IMG/VR virus record: IMGVR_UViG_3300027822_000014
Location: 1 to 57,504 of that record
Direction: 5' to 3' (one strand)
Origin: a virus
Length of the DNA: 57,504 bases
Part shown: positions 38,400 through 47,220 of the stretch, piece by piece
Layout: the number at the start of each line of letters is the position of its first letter
Numbering within the stretch: position 1 is the first letter of the stretch
Position numbers and translations under genes: made by a program
The notes under the pieces: model-generated
Databases searched by the model: none
Seen by the model: only the letters and a program-made list of their open reading frames with translations
Told to the model about the DNA's origin: nothing

Positions 38400-40751
38400 T
38401 TAGAGCATTTCGATACCATCCGGGCTCCATCGTTTGAACCCGATTCCTCTCCCTGATTTGGCCAACTCGCCCTTGATCATCTCGGCGTCCGGTGAGCCAT
38501 TGTTTAAATCTCTGCGCCAATGATCGCTTCGTCTCAGGGCACGTATTTCTTCTGGTTGCCCGCCCCTTGCGCGCGACCTGAAGCCGTTCTTTTCGCTGCT
38601 TCCCAGCCGGGGCAACGACTGCCACAGCTTGTCCACCAGACGGCGCTGCATGTTGTTGGTTATGCTGTTTTCCAGATGCTCGCATCGTTCGGCTTCCTCC
38701 CATAGATCGAACAGCATGTGCCGGGTGACCAGCTCGCCTTGCGCGCGTTCCTTGATGACGTCGGCGATGATCTGGCCCGGTGCTGCCGAGCGCTCGATCA
38801 TCAGTTTCTTGGCTTCAGTCTCTGGCGGGGTCGAGTGCTTGAACTTTGACACGTCACGCTCGATCAGAAACTTGTACACGGCTGACGCCAGCTCTTCAGG
38901 ATTGTTGCTGTAGGTGTTCCAGAGCGTGGTGTAGTAGTCCTCGCCCAGCTTCTGGGTGGGGTTGGCGTAGACGGCCAACCGCCGCTCGCCCCGAGGCAAG
39001 TTGAAGGCGTCGGCGTGGTTGGAGAACACCAGCAGGTTGAACCACACACGCTCCTGGCGCTTCGATCCGTACTTGGCGTTGATCTGCATCATGGTGACAC
39101 GCGGATCGACCAGCGTCTTGATCCGTTCGTAGGCCTTGAAGTGGGTTTGGTTGTCGCTGTCGTGGGCCTCCTCGATGATCACCACCTGAGAGCCTGACGC
39201 CCAGTCGTTGAACCCGGAAGACGCGCCGTGGCCGGTGAGGTCGCCGATGTCGACAGCCTGGACATTGCCAGACGTCCACACTGCTCGCAACACATCACCG
39301 AGCCACGACCGTCCTACCCCAAACGTATCCTCGGCGACCATAACGACACCGTAGGACCGCTTGCGTGGGTTCTGTAGCTTGAAGGCCAGCCAGTCGAGAA
39401 ACAACTCGTTGTCGGTGTTGTCAGGCAACAGGTAGTTGATGTGTCTGAGGAACACCTCGAGCGATTTCTCCGACGGTTTGGCGTCATGCGCCGGTGGCCG
39501 GTAGGTGTTGATAATCTTCTCCCCGACCTCGTCGATGATGATGCCGGCGTATTTCTTCTCGCCCAGCGTGTGCGGAATGACGTCATAGCGCCGGACCTTG
39601 GGGGTGTTCTCCTCTTCCATAAACGCCGTCTTCACCTTCACGTAGCGCTTCTTGTCCTTGGGCGTCGGCATGTGGATATTCATATGGGCGTAGATGTCGC
39701 TGAACTCATCCAGCGAACAGTCATACAGCCCGCCCCGGGACAGGCTCTGCATGTCGCAAATGCGGCGCCCTTCCTGTATGTAGGTGTAGCGCTGCTGCAG
39801 GAACGGTATCGGATCATAGCGCCGGGCGAACGGCCCGCCGTGCTCTTTCACCCAGCCGAGGAAATCGAAGTCGGCGCAGTGTTCGTGGAAACATTTGAAG
39901 CCACGCTGCATCTGCCACTTGTCACCGCCCCGGCCCAGCGGGGAGTAGCGTGCGGTGTCGTCACCGGTGGTGTGGGAATCACAGTTCGGGCACTCGATGG
40001 TCAGCCACTCGTCGTCGTCATCGATGACCATGGCGTTGTCGAACATCCAGTCGGCCACCGGATCATCGACCTCGAGGTCCAGGACTTCCATCGCCGAGAC
40101 CTTGGTGTGCCGCTCGCGTGCCTTGACCACGCCGATCTCGACATCGAACGCCTGCGCCAGATCATCGACGGTGCCGAACGACAGGTCGGGATTCCACGCA
40201 TGGATCACAGCCTTGAAGTTGTCGCGCCCGGGCTTGGTGTTCACCGAGCCGGGGATGCGCATCAGACGGTTGAACCCTTTGGCACCGCCGTCCGTGTACA
40301 TGGCGTCCGCCATGGTGTCCATTAGCGCAGAGAAGCGCGACAGCTCCTCGGTGGGGTCGATGATGTAGCCCCACTGGAAGTTGCCGGGCGACGTCTCCAG
40401 TATCCATGACGGCTCGACCTTGATGGGCGGGCCTATGAACTCTTTGCCCTTGCGCAGTTTGTAGAAGCACCCGTCCTCGTTGATGTCATCCAGCACCATG
40501 CAGTAGACAGCCTGACAGTCCTCCGAGCGGCGGCGCAGGTAGTCATCCTCGTCGTCCTCGTCAGGCACACGCACGGTGGCGATGTTGAAATATAGTGCAG
40601 CCTTGCCTCGGTTGAGCCAGCTCTCGAACGCGCGGCCCGGGTGCGTGGTGTTGCTGAACCCCTGACCGCGTTGCTTCGCAATGAGAACCGTCTCACCTTC
40701 AGGAACATCTGCGAACACTGTGTCGAGAAATTCTTGGGCATCAACGGTCAT
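38400..40751 (-). CDS. Primase-helicase
   Basis: The N-terminal region (about 90-215) matches RepB-like archaeo-eukaryotic primase style (VLDDINEDG, ILETSPGNFQWGY, RLMRIPGSVNTKPGRDNF). A cysteine/histidine cluster follows (CPNCDSH ... CFHEHC, about 253-292). The C-terminal half is a D5/DUF5906-like helicase: VAEDTFGVGRSWLGD (Walker A, about 478-492), VVIIEEAHD (Walker B, about 531-539), NLLVFSNHADAF (sensor). Walker A has arginine where lysine is usual. It unwinds and primes DNA for the family A polymerase. Start 40751 is set by GGAGG. Confidence 0.85.
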   Translation of the reverse strand: MTVDAQEFLDTVFADVPEGETVLIAKQRGQGFSNTTHPGRAFESWLNRGKAALYFNIATVRVPDEDDEDDYLRRRSEDCQAVYCMVLDDINEDGCFYKLRKGKEFIGPPIKVEPSWILETSPGNFQWGYIIDPTEELSRFSALMDTMADAMYTDGGAKGFNRLMRIPGSVNTKPGRDNFKAVIHAWNPDLSFGTVDDLAQAFDVEIGVVKARERHTKVSAMEVLDLEVDDPVADWMFDNAMVIDDDDEWLTIECPNCDSHTTGDDTARYSPLGRGGDKWQMQRGFKCFHEHCADFDFLGWVKEHGGPFARRYDPIPFLQQRYTYIQEGRRICDMQSLSRGGLYDCSLDEFSDIYAHMNIHMPTPKDKKRYVKVKTAFMEEENTPKVRRYDVIPHTLGEKKYAGIIIDEVGEKIINTYRPPAHDAKPSEKSLEVFLRHINYLLPDNTDNELFLDWLAFKLQNPRKRSYGVVMVAEDTFGVGRSWLGDVLRAVWTSGNVQAVDIGDLTGHGASSGFNDWASGSQVVIIEEAHDSDNQTHFKAYERIKTLVDPRVTMMQINAKYGSKRQERVWFNLLVFSNHADAFNLPRGERRLAVYANPTQKLGEDYYTTLWNTYSNNPEELASAVYKFLIERDVSKFKHSTPPETEAKKLMIERSAAPGQIIADVIKERAQGELVTRHMLFDLWEEAERCEHLENSITNNMQRRLVDKLWQSLPRLGSSEKNGFRSRARGGQPEEIRALRRSDHWRRDLNNGSPDAEMIKGELAKSGRGIGFKRWSPDGIEML

Positions 40752-40890
40752 CTTGCATCCTCCGCTTGGCATCCTCCAGCTGTTTCATCAGCTTCTCGCC
40801 GTGATTTCCAGGCTGGGGCTCACCAGTCAGCGCGCCAATGCAATCGCATGGCTTGGTGAGATCTTCCTCTCCACAAAAATCGCACTTCAT
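40741..40890 (-). CDS. Small zinc-ribbon protein, 49 aa
   Basis: Starts MKCDFCGEEDLTKPCDCIGA: CxxC and CxC motifs make a compact metal site, followed by a charged helix (LMKQLEDAKRRMQDDR). The start overlaps the polymerase stop (ATGA) and the end overlaps the primase-helicase start by 11 bases, so it is coupled to both and probably part of the replisome. Ribosome site GAGG. Confidence 0.7.
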   Translation of the reverse strand: MKCDFCGEEDLTKPCDCIGALTGEPQPGNHGEKLMKQLEDAKRRMQDDR

Positions 40891-42896
40891 TTTTTGTACC
40901 TCGGTCCTGTCCAGACTTTGCAGTTGAGAGGCAGGTTACCAGACCAAGCGGTCGGTGTCTTCATCACCCAGTTCATGTGCGCCACGCATTCATCGACATC
41001 CTCGTCATCGACCTCGGCCAGCAGCTCATCGTGCGTGTGGCCGACGACCGGCCAGTCGTAGTCTTCCATGCGGTGCATACCGCAGAGCAGGATCTCGGCG
41101 CTGACGGCCTGGGTGGCGTTCTCGCACAGCAGCCCGCCATAGAGATCGACGCGCGGCCACTTGGTTTCGCCCGCTGCAGGTGACCAGTTGGCCTTGATGC
41201 AGGTGAGCGTGTCGTCCTTCAGCCGTGGCCGTGGGTAGGCCAGCGACTTGCCGGACGGCAGGATGCACCACAGCACGTCCCAGTCCTCGTCATAGACATA
41301 GTACAGTTTCTTTGCCTTGTAGGCGTGGCCGGGATACTTCACCGCTTTCTTGGCAGCAGCTTCAGCGCTGTACCAGAACGACGACGCCCACTTGTTGGCG
41401 GCTCTCCACTTTTTCTTCACGCGATCAGCGACCGCGTCTTCCACATGCACCTTGTAGTTCAGCGCCATCGACTGGAAGGCCTTGACGCCACCCTGGTAGC
41501 CGAGGCTCAGCTCAGCCACCTTGCCGAGCTGGCGGTCGCCCATACCCATGGAAGCGGCGGTGCGTTCATACATGTCGGGCGCGTTGGGATCGGCGAACAC
41601 CTCGCGCCACTCGTCGAGCCGGGCCTCGGCATCAGCCAGCCACGGCAGCACCACGGCTTCGATGGACGACCAGTCACCGCACACGAATGTCTTGCCCACG
41701 TCGGCCATGATGGCAGGGCGCAGCATCGAGGCCAGCGTATCCATCACATTGTTGAGCGGAGTGCCGCTCAAGATCAGTTCACGTGTGGCTTCAGGGTCTT
41801 CAGCACAGTCGCGGGTGAAGTTATGGACCTGGAGTCCCACCGAGCTGAAGCGGCCTGTCTGGACAGCTCCGTTGCACATGTAGGCACCACGCACGCGGAC
41901 GTCCTCGGCGTCAGCACGCATGCACATGGCGGTGAACTTGGATGTGGAGCTGCGCCCGGCCTCATCGATCAGGCTCACCAGCGGGCGGACCTCGGGGTCG
42001 AACTCGTGGTCGGACCCCATGATGTTGGCGCGTGCCGTCTTGTCGAGGGTGATTTTTTTGGTGGTCTCTTTGGTCTTCCGGTCGGTCTTGTACCGCGTCA
42101 TCATCTTGCGCAGCACATCGTCCTCTTCCATCAGCGGTGCGAAGTAGTCCTTCAACCGCTGGAACTGGCGAGGCCGGGTGATCTCACCATCGGTCAACCT
42201 GTCCAGCTCCTCGCCGATGGCGTCAGTCTCTTCCGCAGCGTATTCGGCGGCAGCTTCAGCCAGCTCGAAGTCGATCAGCAGGCCGCGGTCGTTGATCTTC
42301 TCGGCCACGATGTAGTCAGCGAACTCCTCGTCGGTGAGCGGCGGCGACATCTGGGCAGCGGCACGCTCCACTTCCACGTCGATGGCACAGTACTCATAGA
42401 ACTGGCGCAGCAGCTCGGGGTCTTCATTGAACTCGCCGTTCTCGAAATCAATCTTGCCGTTGAGCCACGGGATGCAGAGCTTGCGGATCAGTTGCTTGCC
42501 TGCCAGTGACTTCTGCATGTCCAGCTTCAGCGCCTTGCCGAGCTTGTCCAGCCCGCCCGGCAGTGCACGACGGCGAGCCTGGGTGGCAGTGCAGTAGAAC
42601 GACGCCAGCGGTGGCTCGGGCAGGTCCAGCTCAGGGCACATAACATACCATGTGATCAGCCGCTCGAACGCTGCGTTGTGTGCGTGGTTGGAGCGGTCTT
42701 CGCCCTTGTGCCAGTGGTCCTTGATGCGGTCGGGGAACTTGTCGCCCGGCGTCCACATCGCAACGTCCTCATCGTTGAAAGCCCAGCCGACGCAATGCGC
42801 CTGCGTGCTCTCGTCCATTGCGTAGTTGTAGACACCCTGGGTCAGCAGATCGACACGGCTGCGGGTCTCGTAGTCGAAGTGTAAAACGTCTTGCAT
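40887..42896 (-). CDS. DNA polymerase I (family A)
   Basis: The N-terminus has the 3'-5' exonuclease motif Exo I (HFDYETRS, about 6-13), NHAHNAAFE (Exo II-like, about 71-79) and YCAIDVEVE (Exo III-like, about 167-175). The polymerase half shows motif A FVCGDWSSIEA (about 402-412), motif B RQLGKVAELSLGYQGG (about 453-468) and motif C VGHTHDELLAEV (about 618-629). It is the replicative enzyme. There is no 5' nuclease domain. It is preceded by a structured intergenic stretch and followed by overlapping genes. Confidence 0.93.
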   Translation of the reverse strand: MQDVLHFDYETRSRVDLLTQGVYNYAMDESTQAHCVGWAFNDEDVAMWTPGDKFPDRIKDHWHKGEDRSNHAHNAAFERLITWYVMCPELDLPEPPLASFYCTATQARRRALPGGLDKLGKALKLDMQKSLAGKQLIRKLCIPWLNGKIDFENGEFNEDPELLRQFYEYCAIDVEVERAAAQMSPPLTDEEFADYIVAEKINDRGLLIDFELAEAAAEYAAEETDAIGEELDRLTDGEITRPRQFQRLKDYFAPLMEEDDVLRKMMTRYKTDRKTKETTKKITLDKTARANIMGSDHEFDPEVRPLVSLIDEAGRSSTSKFTAMCMRADAEDVRVRGAYMCNGAVQTGRFSSVGLQVHNFTRDCAEDPEATRELILSGTPLNNVMDTLASMLRPAIMADVGKTFVCGDWSSIEAVVLPWLADAEARLDEWREVFADPNAPDMYERTAASMGMGDRQLGKVAELSLGYQGGVKAFQSMALNYKVHVEDAVADRVKKKWRAANKWASSFWYSAEAAAKKAVKYPGHAYKAKKLYYVYDEDWDVLWCILPSGKSLAYPRPRLKDDTLTCIKANWSPAAGETKWPRVDLYGGLLCENATQAVSAEILLCGMHRMEDYDWPVVGHTHDELLAEVDDEDVDECVAHMNWVMKTPTAWSGNLPLNCKVWTGPRYKK

Positions 42897-42904
42897 GGTT
42901 CTCT

Positions 42905-43012
42905 CCGATGTGTGAAGTCCGGGCAGCCATCCAAATATGGGGGGCTTGGAACACGGCTGCCCGGGTCTTGGCGTCAGATCACTCTGACCTTCCGGCGATA
43001 GTCCGCCGGGTG
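42905..43012 (-). other. Three consecutive hairpins before the polymerase gene
   Basis: In mRNA order: CGGCG-gactat-CGCCG, then GTCAGA-gtga-TCTGAC, then CCGGGCAGCC paired with GGCTGCCCGG across a 26-base loop that includes CCAA/TTGG. They fill the space between the 43013 gene and the polymerase ribosome site. Probably mRNA processing, attenuation or translation control of the polymerase. Confidence 0.7.
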
Positions 43013-43843
43013 CTAGGAACGGCGCCTGCGACGGCGCGGGGCTGGTGCTTCATCGGGCTCAGGCGCGGGCGCATCGCCCTCGTCGTCACCCGCGTCAGCA
43101 TCTGCATCGGCAGTCGTATCGGCATCAGGCTTTGCCTTGTGGCGGGAGCGTGACTTGGGCTCCTCCTCCGGCTCTGCCTTGTCCTTTGCCCTGCGTGATC
43201 GCGTCGAAGGCTTGGCTTCCTTCTCGGGCTCAGCGTCGTCGTCGCCTGTGGACTGGCCACTCACGTCAAGCCAGTCGACAATCTCCAGCACAGGAGTGTA
43301 GATTTTACCGTACTTCTTGTGCTTATACCAATCGTTCTTGAGCGCAATAACAGGGATCGGCGCGCCGTCAGCTTCGACCTGACCGATGATATCATCAATC
43401 AAAGCGTTCAGCTCGCGAACACCGGACTTCGAGTTGGTCTTGTAGACGACCTCGACGTCCTTGTCCTCGCCGTTCATGCACTTCATGCCGATCGACAGCT
43501 GGTCCGTCCACTCACCGCCTTCACGGTGCGGCATGTCAGCCAGGAAAGGAATGTCATCACCGGCGTCGTACATCTGCTCGTCGAGTGGACCGCCGCCACG
43601 GTCTTCCTCATTTCGCGGCCAGCAGATGTAGCCTTGCTGGACGGAGTTGGGGTTGCATGCCCACCGGCTGTCTTCCTCGGGGATCTCTTCCTCGGCACCG
43701 AATGACCACTCGCCATCCTTTGCCATCTTGAGGAAGATCGAGCCGTCGGACGACTTCGGGCGGGTCTGCTTGAACCGGCTCAGCCGATCCTGCAGTGCGT
43801 TCTTCGCGAGGGGCTTGCCCTCGAATGGTGCTACCTGATTCAT
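43013..43843 (-). CDS. Putative single-stranded DNA-binding protein, 276 aa
   Basis: The first 195 residues look like one folded, beta-rich domain (GEWSFGAEEEIP; HKKYGKIYTPVLEIVDWLDV near the end). The last 80 are an acidic/basic low-complexity tail ending in PRRRRRRS. Position between a DUF2800 nuclease and a family A polymerase is where DUF2815-type ssDNA-binding proteins sit in other phages. An acidic tail also suits an SSB, but the final arginine run is unusual. Assignment rests mainly on context. Confidence 0.5.
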   Translation of the reverse strand: MNQVAPFEGKPLAKNALQDRLSRFKQTRPKSSDGSIFLKMAKDGEWSFGAEEEIPEEDSRWACNPNSVQQGYICWPRNEEDRGGGPLDEQMYDAGDDIPFLADMPHREGGEWTDQLSIGMKCMNGEDKDVEVVYKTNSKSGVRELNALIDDIIGQVEADGAPIPVIALKNDWYKHKKYGKIYTPVLEIVDWLDVSGQSTGDDDAEPEKEAKPSTRSRRAKDKAEPEEEPKSRSRHKAKPDADTTADADADAGDDEGDAPAPEPDEAPAPRRRRRRS

Positions 43844-45033
43844 GCTTCTATACCTTTCAGTTTGCTCAGTTTCTCGTTGGTAGTTTCCACCGCCGGGCGC
43901 TTGTCAGATTCCGGCGCCAGGGTGGTGCCTGAGGAGTGACTTGTGATCAGCTCCTCAAACTTGTTGGTGCGAATGGTGGTCGCACGTCCTTCAGGCGTGT
44001 TGGCCTTGAGCCACGTCTCTGCCTGTGGTGCCGTGATGAGCTTGGCGGGGAAGATTTCCGCCTTCTTCATCCGACAGCCCTTGAGGAATTTGGCCGCTGC
44101 TTCGTCATCGATCCACTTACGGGTGGCTCGCTTGTTCACCAGCTTCCAGTTGTCGATGCGCACGCCGCGCTCCATCTCCTCGTGGGCGTATTTCTTCACT
44201 GCCTTGGCCCACTCCTCGGCGTCGGTGGCCATGGACAGCAGCTCGCTCAGGTCTTTGCCCTCGATGTATTCGTTCTCGGGCAGGCTGGTGCGCTGGATGT
44301 TAAGTGTCTGAACACGCTTGATCTTCTCGTGCTTGGCCGGGCACAGGGCCTTGGCCGGGCAGAACATGCAGTGGCTGCCTTCCTTCAGGGGGGCGTCTTC
44401 GACTTTCTGCCACGCTGCCTCCAGCTCTTCCTCGAACTGATCGACGTCGTCGTGCGTGAACTGCCACACATCGGGATCGTGACTGAAGCCGGGCTGTACA
44501 ATGATGCCGAAGATCTTGTCGCTCTGGAACATCTTCGGGTGGGTTTCACGGCCAGCCGATGCACAGAACAGGAGTTGTTTATTGTCTTCAGCCGGGACGG
44601 CCACGCCGCGCCCGAACTTCCAGTCGAGGATGGCGCTGTAGCTTTCGCCGGCGCCTTTAACGTCGAGCTGGCCGAGGACGTCAGCGGTGCCGAACGCGCC
44701 GGGCACGATGTCGTCAGGCAGGTGACAAATCTGCTCGGTCAGGTACTCGAACCGGTCATCGAACAGCTTGTCGAACGCCTTCATGGCGGGGTCGACCATC
44801 TCGTAATACAGCTCCTGGGTGACCGTGCCCCATTCGGTCTCCATGCCGATGACGTCCGTGTCTTTATCGACCCCGCCGTTGAGGATGACCTCGCATGCCT
44901 CGTGCAGCATGCTGCCCTCGGCAGCGTACGAACTCTCAACGTTGGGGATGTCTTTGGATAGTGTGAAGCTACGGGGGCAGGCGATTACGCGTGCTGCCGT
45001 CGAGCTACCGACGGTCTTCGAATGTTTCGTCAT
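43840..45033 (-). CDS. DUF2800 family PD-(D/E)XK nuclease
   Basis: The start (SSTAARVIACPRSF, about 10-23) and EGSMLHEACE (about 39-48) are typical of the Cas4/RecB-like DUF2800 family. The nuclease core is GTADVL (about 114-119) and ILDWKFGRG (about 134-142, the D-x-K pair). A cysteine cluster CMFCPAKALCP (about 242-252) suggests a Fe-S or zinc site as in Cas4/AddB. It probably processes DNA ends in recombination. First gene downstream of promoter 45099-45127; overlaps the next gene as ATGA. Confidence 0.8.
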   Translation of the reverse strand: MTKHSKTVGSSTAARVIACPRSFTLSKDIPNVESSYAAEGSMLHEACEVILNGGVDKDTDVIGMETEWGTVTQELYYEMVDPAMKAFDKLFDDRFEYLTEQICHLPDDIVPGAFGTADVLGQLDVKGAGESYSAILDWKFGRGVAVPAEDNKQLLFCASAGRETHPKMFQSDKIFGIIVQPGFSHDPDVWQFTHDDVDQFEEELEAAWQKVEDAPLKEGSHCMFCPAKALCPAKHEKIKRVQTLNIQRTSLPENEYIEGKDLSELLSMATDAEEWAKAVKKYAHEEMERGVRIDNWKLVNKRATRKWIDDEAAAKFLKGCRMKKAEIFPAKLITAPQAETWLKANTPEGRATTIRTNKFEELITSHSSGTTLAPESDKRPAVETTNEKLSKLKGIEA

Positions 45034-45062
45034 GTCTCTTCTCTCCTCATCTGTCTTTTCGG

Positions 45063-45127
45063 GTTTCGTATAGCTGATCCGTGGATCACCTTGCCCAAAG
45101 TCTACGAAACGCCAACAAGAATGTCAA
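45063..45127 (-). promoter_or_regulatory. Leftward promoter with overlapping inverted repeat
   Basis: TTGACA (45127-45122), 17 bases, TAGACT (45104-45099) on the minus strand, driving DUF2800 and the replication genes. A perfect inverted repeat GTTTCGTA/TACGAAAC (45063-45070, 45103-45110) touches the -10, so a regulator may bind there. A second TTGACA (45141-45136) lies 14 bases upstream. GATCC-gt-GGATC lies between the arms. Confidence 0.75.
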
Positions 45128-45137
45128 TTTAAAAATG

Positions 45138-45674
45138 TCAACTGGGCGAACTTTTTGTTACCACATTGAAAAAACCACGGTGATCCATCTGCAGGGTCAG
45201 CATGAACGGCTCAGTCCTGGACACCTGCACCGATTTGTTGAGGTGCAGGGTCCGTGTCGTCACTGCTTTGGCCAGCACACCCCGGCCCTCGAACAGGGTC
45301 TTCACGCCCCCGTTCTCGCCCAGCCACCCGGCCAGATCGGTGCCGCTGATGTCACGCTTGGCTGCTTCGCGCATGGCTGAGCAGTACCGCCAGGACGATC
45401 CCCGGTTCAGCTCAGGCTCGAACACCGCCCGGCCCACCACGATGTAGACGTCCGACTTCCTCTCGGCGTACACCCTGTTGCGGTCGGCCTTGGCCTGCGC
45501 TGCAATTTGTACGCGGAACGTCTCCTGAAGGCCGTTCTTCTCGACCTCCTCGCACAGCGACAGGGTCTCGGCCAGCACGGCGTACAGCTCTCTGTCCTTC
45601 CGGCGTTTGGCCATGAAGAACCCGGCCTTTTCCTTGATCGCATCGACCCGGGTGTTCAACTCAGCCAGATTCAT
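45138..45674 (-). CDS. Hypothetical protein, 178 aa
   Basis: First 75 residues are helical and basic/acidic (MNLAELNTRVDAIKEKAG). The rest has mixed strands with GGVKTLFEGRGVLAKAV. Not recognised. The start is set by GGAG seven bases upstream of ATG 45674. The end of the gene overlaps the -35 of the promoter for the replication genes. Overlaps the next upstream gene by 14 bases. Confidence 0.65.
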   Translation of the reverse strand: MNLAELNTRVDAIKEKAGFFMAKRRKDRELYAVLAETLSLCEEVEKNGLQETFRVQIAAQAKADRNRVYAERKSDVYIVVGRAVFEPELNRGSSWRYCSAMREAAKRDISGTDLAGWLGENGGVKTLFEGRGVLAKAVTTRTLHLNKSVQVSRTEPFMLTLQMDHRGFFNVVTKSSPS

Positions 45675-45960
45675 CTTCACGCTCCGGTGGCAGGACTTCC
45701 ATCCTCACGGTGGCGCCGATCACCTTGGACAGCGCTGTCTCAGCCGCCTCGATATCGATGGCTGGCACTGTCGTGTCGATGGCCGGCACCTGTATCGTGG
45801 CCTGCAGCGATGGCCGGGTGAACAAACTGAGCGGCAGCTCCACGTTGCAGTGCATACCACGCTCGTCAGTGTGCAGGCCGGGCGCTCGCTTCGTCGCTTT
45901 CACTGAGCCGTTGCGGCCCAGCGTCAGCCAGAAATCATACTTGATCATGCGTTCAGACAT
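45661..45960 (-). CDS. Hypothetical protein, 99 aa
   Basis: Beta-rich (YDFWLTLGRNGSVKATK), with VPAIDTTVPAIDIE, a short internal repeat, in the middle. No signal or membrane segment. GGGAGATGAAGC precedes ATG 45960. Overlaps both neighbours, so co-translated. Confidence 0.65.
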   Translation of the reverse strand: MSERMIKYDFWLTLGRNGSVKATKRAPGLHTDERGMHCNVELPLSLFTRPSLQATIQVPAIDTTVPAIDIEAAETALSKVIGATVRMEVLPPEREDESG

Positions 45961-46153
45961 GCTTCATCTCCCTTATCAATTTGGCCGCGTCGTTCGCGGT
46001 CATCGATTTGTCGATAGCGCTCGCTGCCTCCTCGAGCTTGTTGTTCACGAGGTTGTCAACCATCGCGGCCAGCGTGCGAGTGTCCGAGGCCAGCAACCAG
46101 CTCCAGTGGCTGGCGATCTCCCACGCCTCGGTGCTATGGATTTTCATCGACAT
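45953..46153 (-). CDS. Hypothetical helical protein, 66 aa
   Basis: Entirely helical by appearance (TEAWEIASHWSWLLASDTR; LVNNKLEEAASAIDKSM). GGAGG lies six bases before ATG 46153. Overlaps the DUF3268-type gene by 20 bases and the next gene by eight. Function unknown. Confidence 0.65.
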   Translation of the reverse strand: MSMKIHSTEAWEIASHWSWLLASDTRTLAAMVDNLVNNKLEEAASAIDKSMTANDAAKLIREMKHV

Positions 46154-46559
46154 CGAGTGCCTCCTTCTGCAGCTGCCGTGCTGCCCTGAATGCGAGCCGA
46201 CAGTCCAGCTCGTTGTTGAGCTGGGCCGTGTGGAAGTCGTGAAACCCCAGCCGCTTACTCATCTCTCGGTAGATGGCGCTGCGATCCCACGTCCCTGTCT
46301 TCCACAGCGGGTCCAGCACACGATGAACGTCCTGGCGGAGCCGACGTATGGAGCTGGTCGGTATCGAGCCCAGCGGCTCGCCCGTGGCCCCGTGCGTGCC
46401 GACATACAGGTCGTCGAACGGGCACTGCCAGAACAGTTTCTTGTGCAGGGCCTTGCGGTGCGGGTAAACGTCCGCGCCGGTGATGCAGACAGCGTCGACA
46501 AGGCCAGCGCACGAGCAGCAGTAGATTTCCTCGGTGTCACCCGGCTTACGTATCGTCAT
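46134..46559 (-). CDS. DUF3268-type zinc-finger-containing protein, 141 aa
   Basis: CCSC near residue 14, then CPFDDLYVGTHGATGEPLG (about 43-61) and LRQDVHRVLDPLWKTG (about 70-85) match the zinc-finger-containing DUF3268 family found in phages. Function unknown; nucleic-acid contact is plausible. I start at ATG 46559 with GGGGG upstream, which overlaps ThyX by 14 bases. Confidence 0.75.
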   Translation of the reverse strand: MTIRKPGDTEEIYCCSCAGLVDAVCITGADVYPHRKALHKKLFWQCPFDDLYVGTHGATGEPLGSIPTSSIRRLRQDVHRVLDPLWKTGTWDRSAIYREMSKRLGFHDFHTAQLNNELDCRLAFRAARQLQKEALDVDENP

Positions 46560-47220
46560 CGCGCACCCCCTTATGGGTAACCAACACCGTCCACGAGACC
46601 GGGAACTGCGCGCCGCACAGCGTGCTGATCCGCTCGGCAACCTGGGTGGTCTCGGGCTGGGAGTGGCTGTCGAGCCGGAGATTGCACACCCGCGCGAACG
46701 CATAGAGGGTGCCGGTCCAGACCCACTCGGTCATCATGTTCAGCGGCAGCACCATACGTGCCATCTCCGGGGCCACACCCTGCTTCAGCAGGCTGTTGTA
46801 CCCGAGGAGTGCAGTCGTGCCCACGTGGTCAAGCACCTCATCGCATAGACTCTGGTCCAGACCTGCGCCATCGCTCGAGCCTTGCTTGGCGCCGTCGGTC
46901 GGTGCTGCACGCCACTGCTCAGGCAGGAAGAACTCAGGCTCGTCCGACACGTACCGGCGGCTGACTTCGTTCCAGCTCAGGCCGATCTGGTGCTTGACGA
47001 GCTGCCGGGCCACGAAGATCGGGGCCTTGATGCGCACCGACAAGGCGGCGTGTGCGAACGGCGACCAGTGGTCGTGGTCAGCAAGGTACTTGATCAGCTT
47101 CGCATCGCTGTCCTTCATCTGCGCGACGTGCTTGCCGAACGATACGCGGGCGGCGTTGACGACGGTCAGGTCACCACCCATGTGGTCTACGTATTCAACC
47201 GCGATCGGTGCGATTTTCAT
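46546..47220 (-). CDS. thyX: Flavin-dependent thymidylate synthase
   Basis: The ThyX motif is present as VKHQIGLSWNEVSRRY (about residues 73-88), a variant of RHRxxSxNExSxRY in which the first arginine is lysine and the second is glutamine. Flanking blocks VNAARVSFGKH (about 21-31) and HWSPFAHAALSVRIKAP (about 51-67) are typical. It makes dTMP from dUMP using methylenetetrahydrofolate, FAD and NADPH, supplying phage DNA synthesis along with MazG. Ribosome site AGAGGAGAG before ATG 47220. Confidence 0.92.
   Translation of the reverse strand: MKIAPIAVEYVDHMGGDLTVVNAARVSFGKHVAQMKDSDAKLIKYLADHDHWSPFAHAALSVRIKAPIFVARQLVKHQIGLSWNEVSRRYVSDEPEFFLPEQWRAAPTDGAKQGSSDGAGLDQSLCDEVLDHVGTTALLGYNSLLKQGVAPEMARMVLPLNMMTEWVWTGTLYAFARVCNLRLDSHSQPETTQVAERISTLCGAQFPVSWTVLVTHKGVRDDDT

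Noticed and set aside
41325-42509. Plus-strand open frame (394 codons) opposite DNA polymerase
   Set aside because: Antisense shadow of the family A polymerase, which has all catalytic motifs on the other strand.
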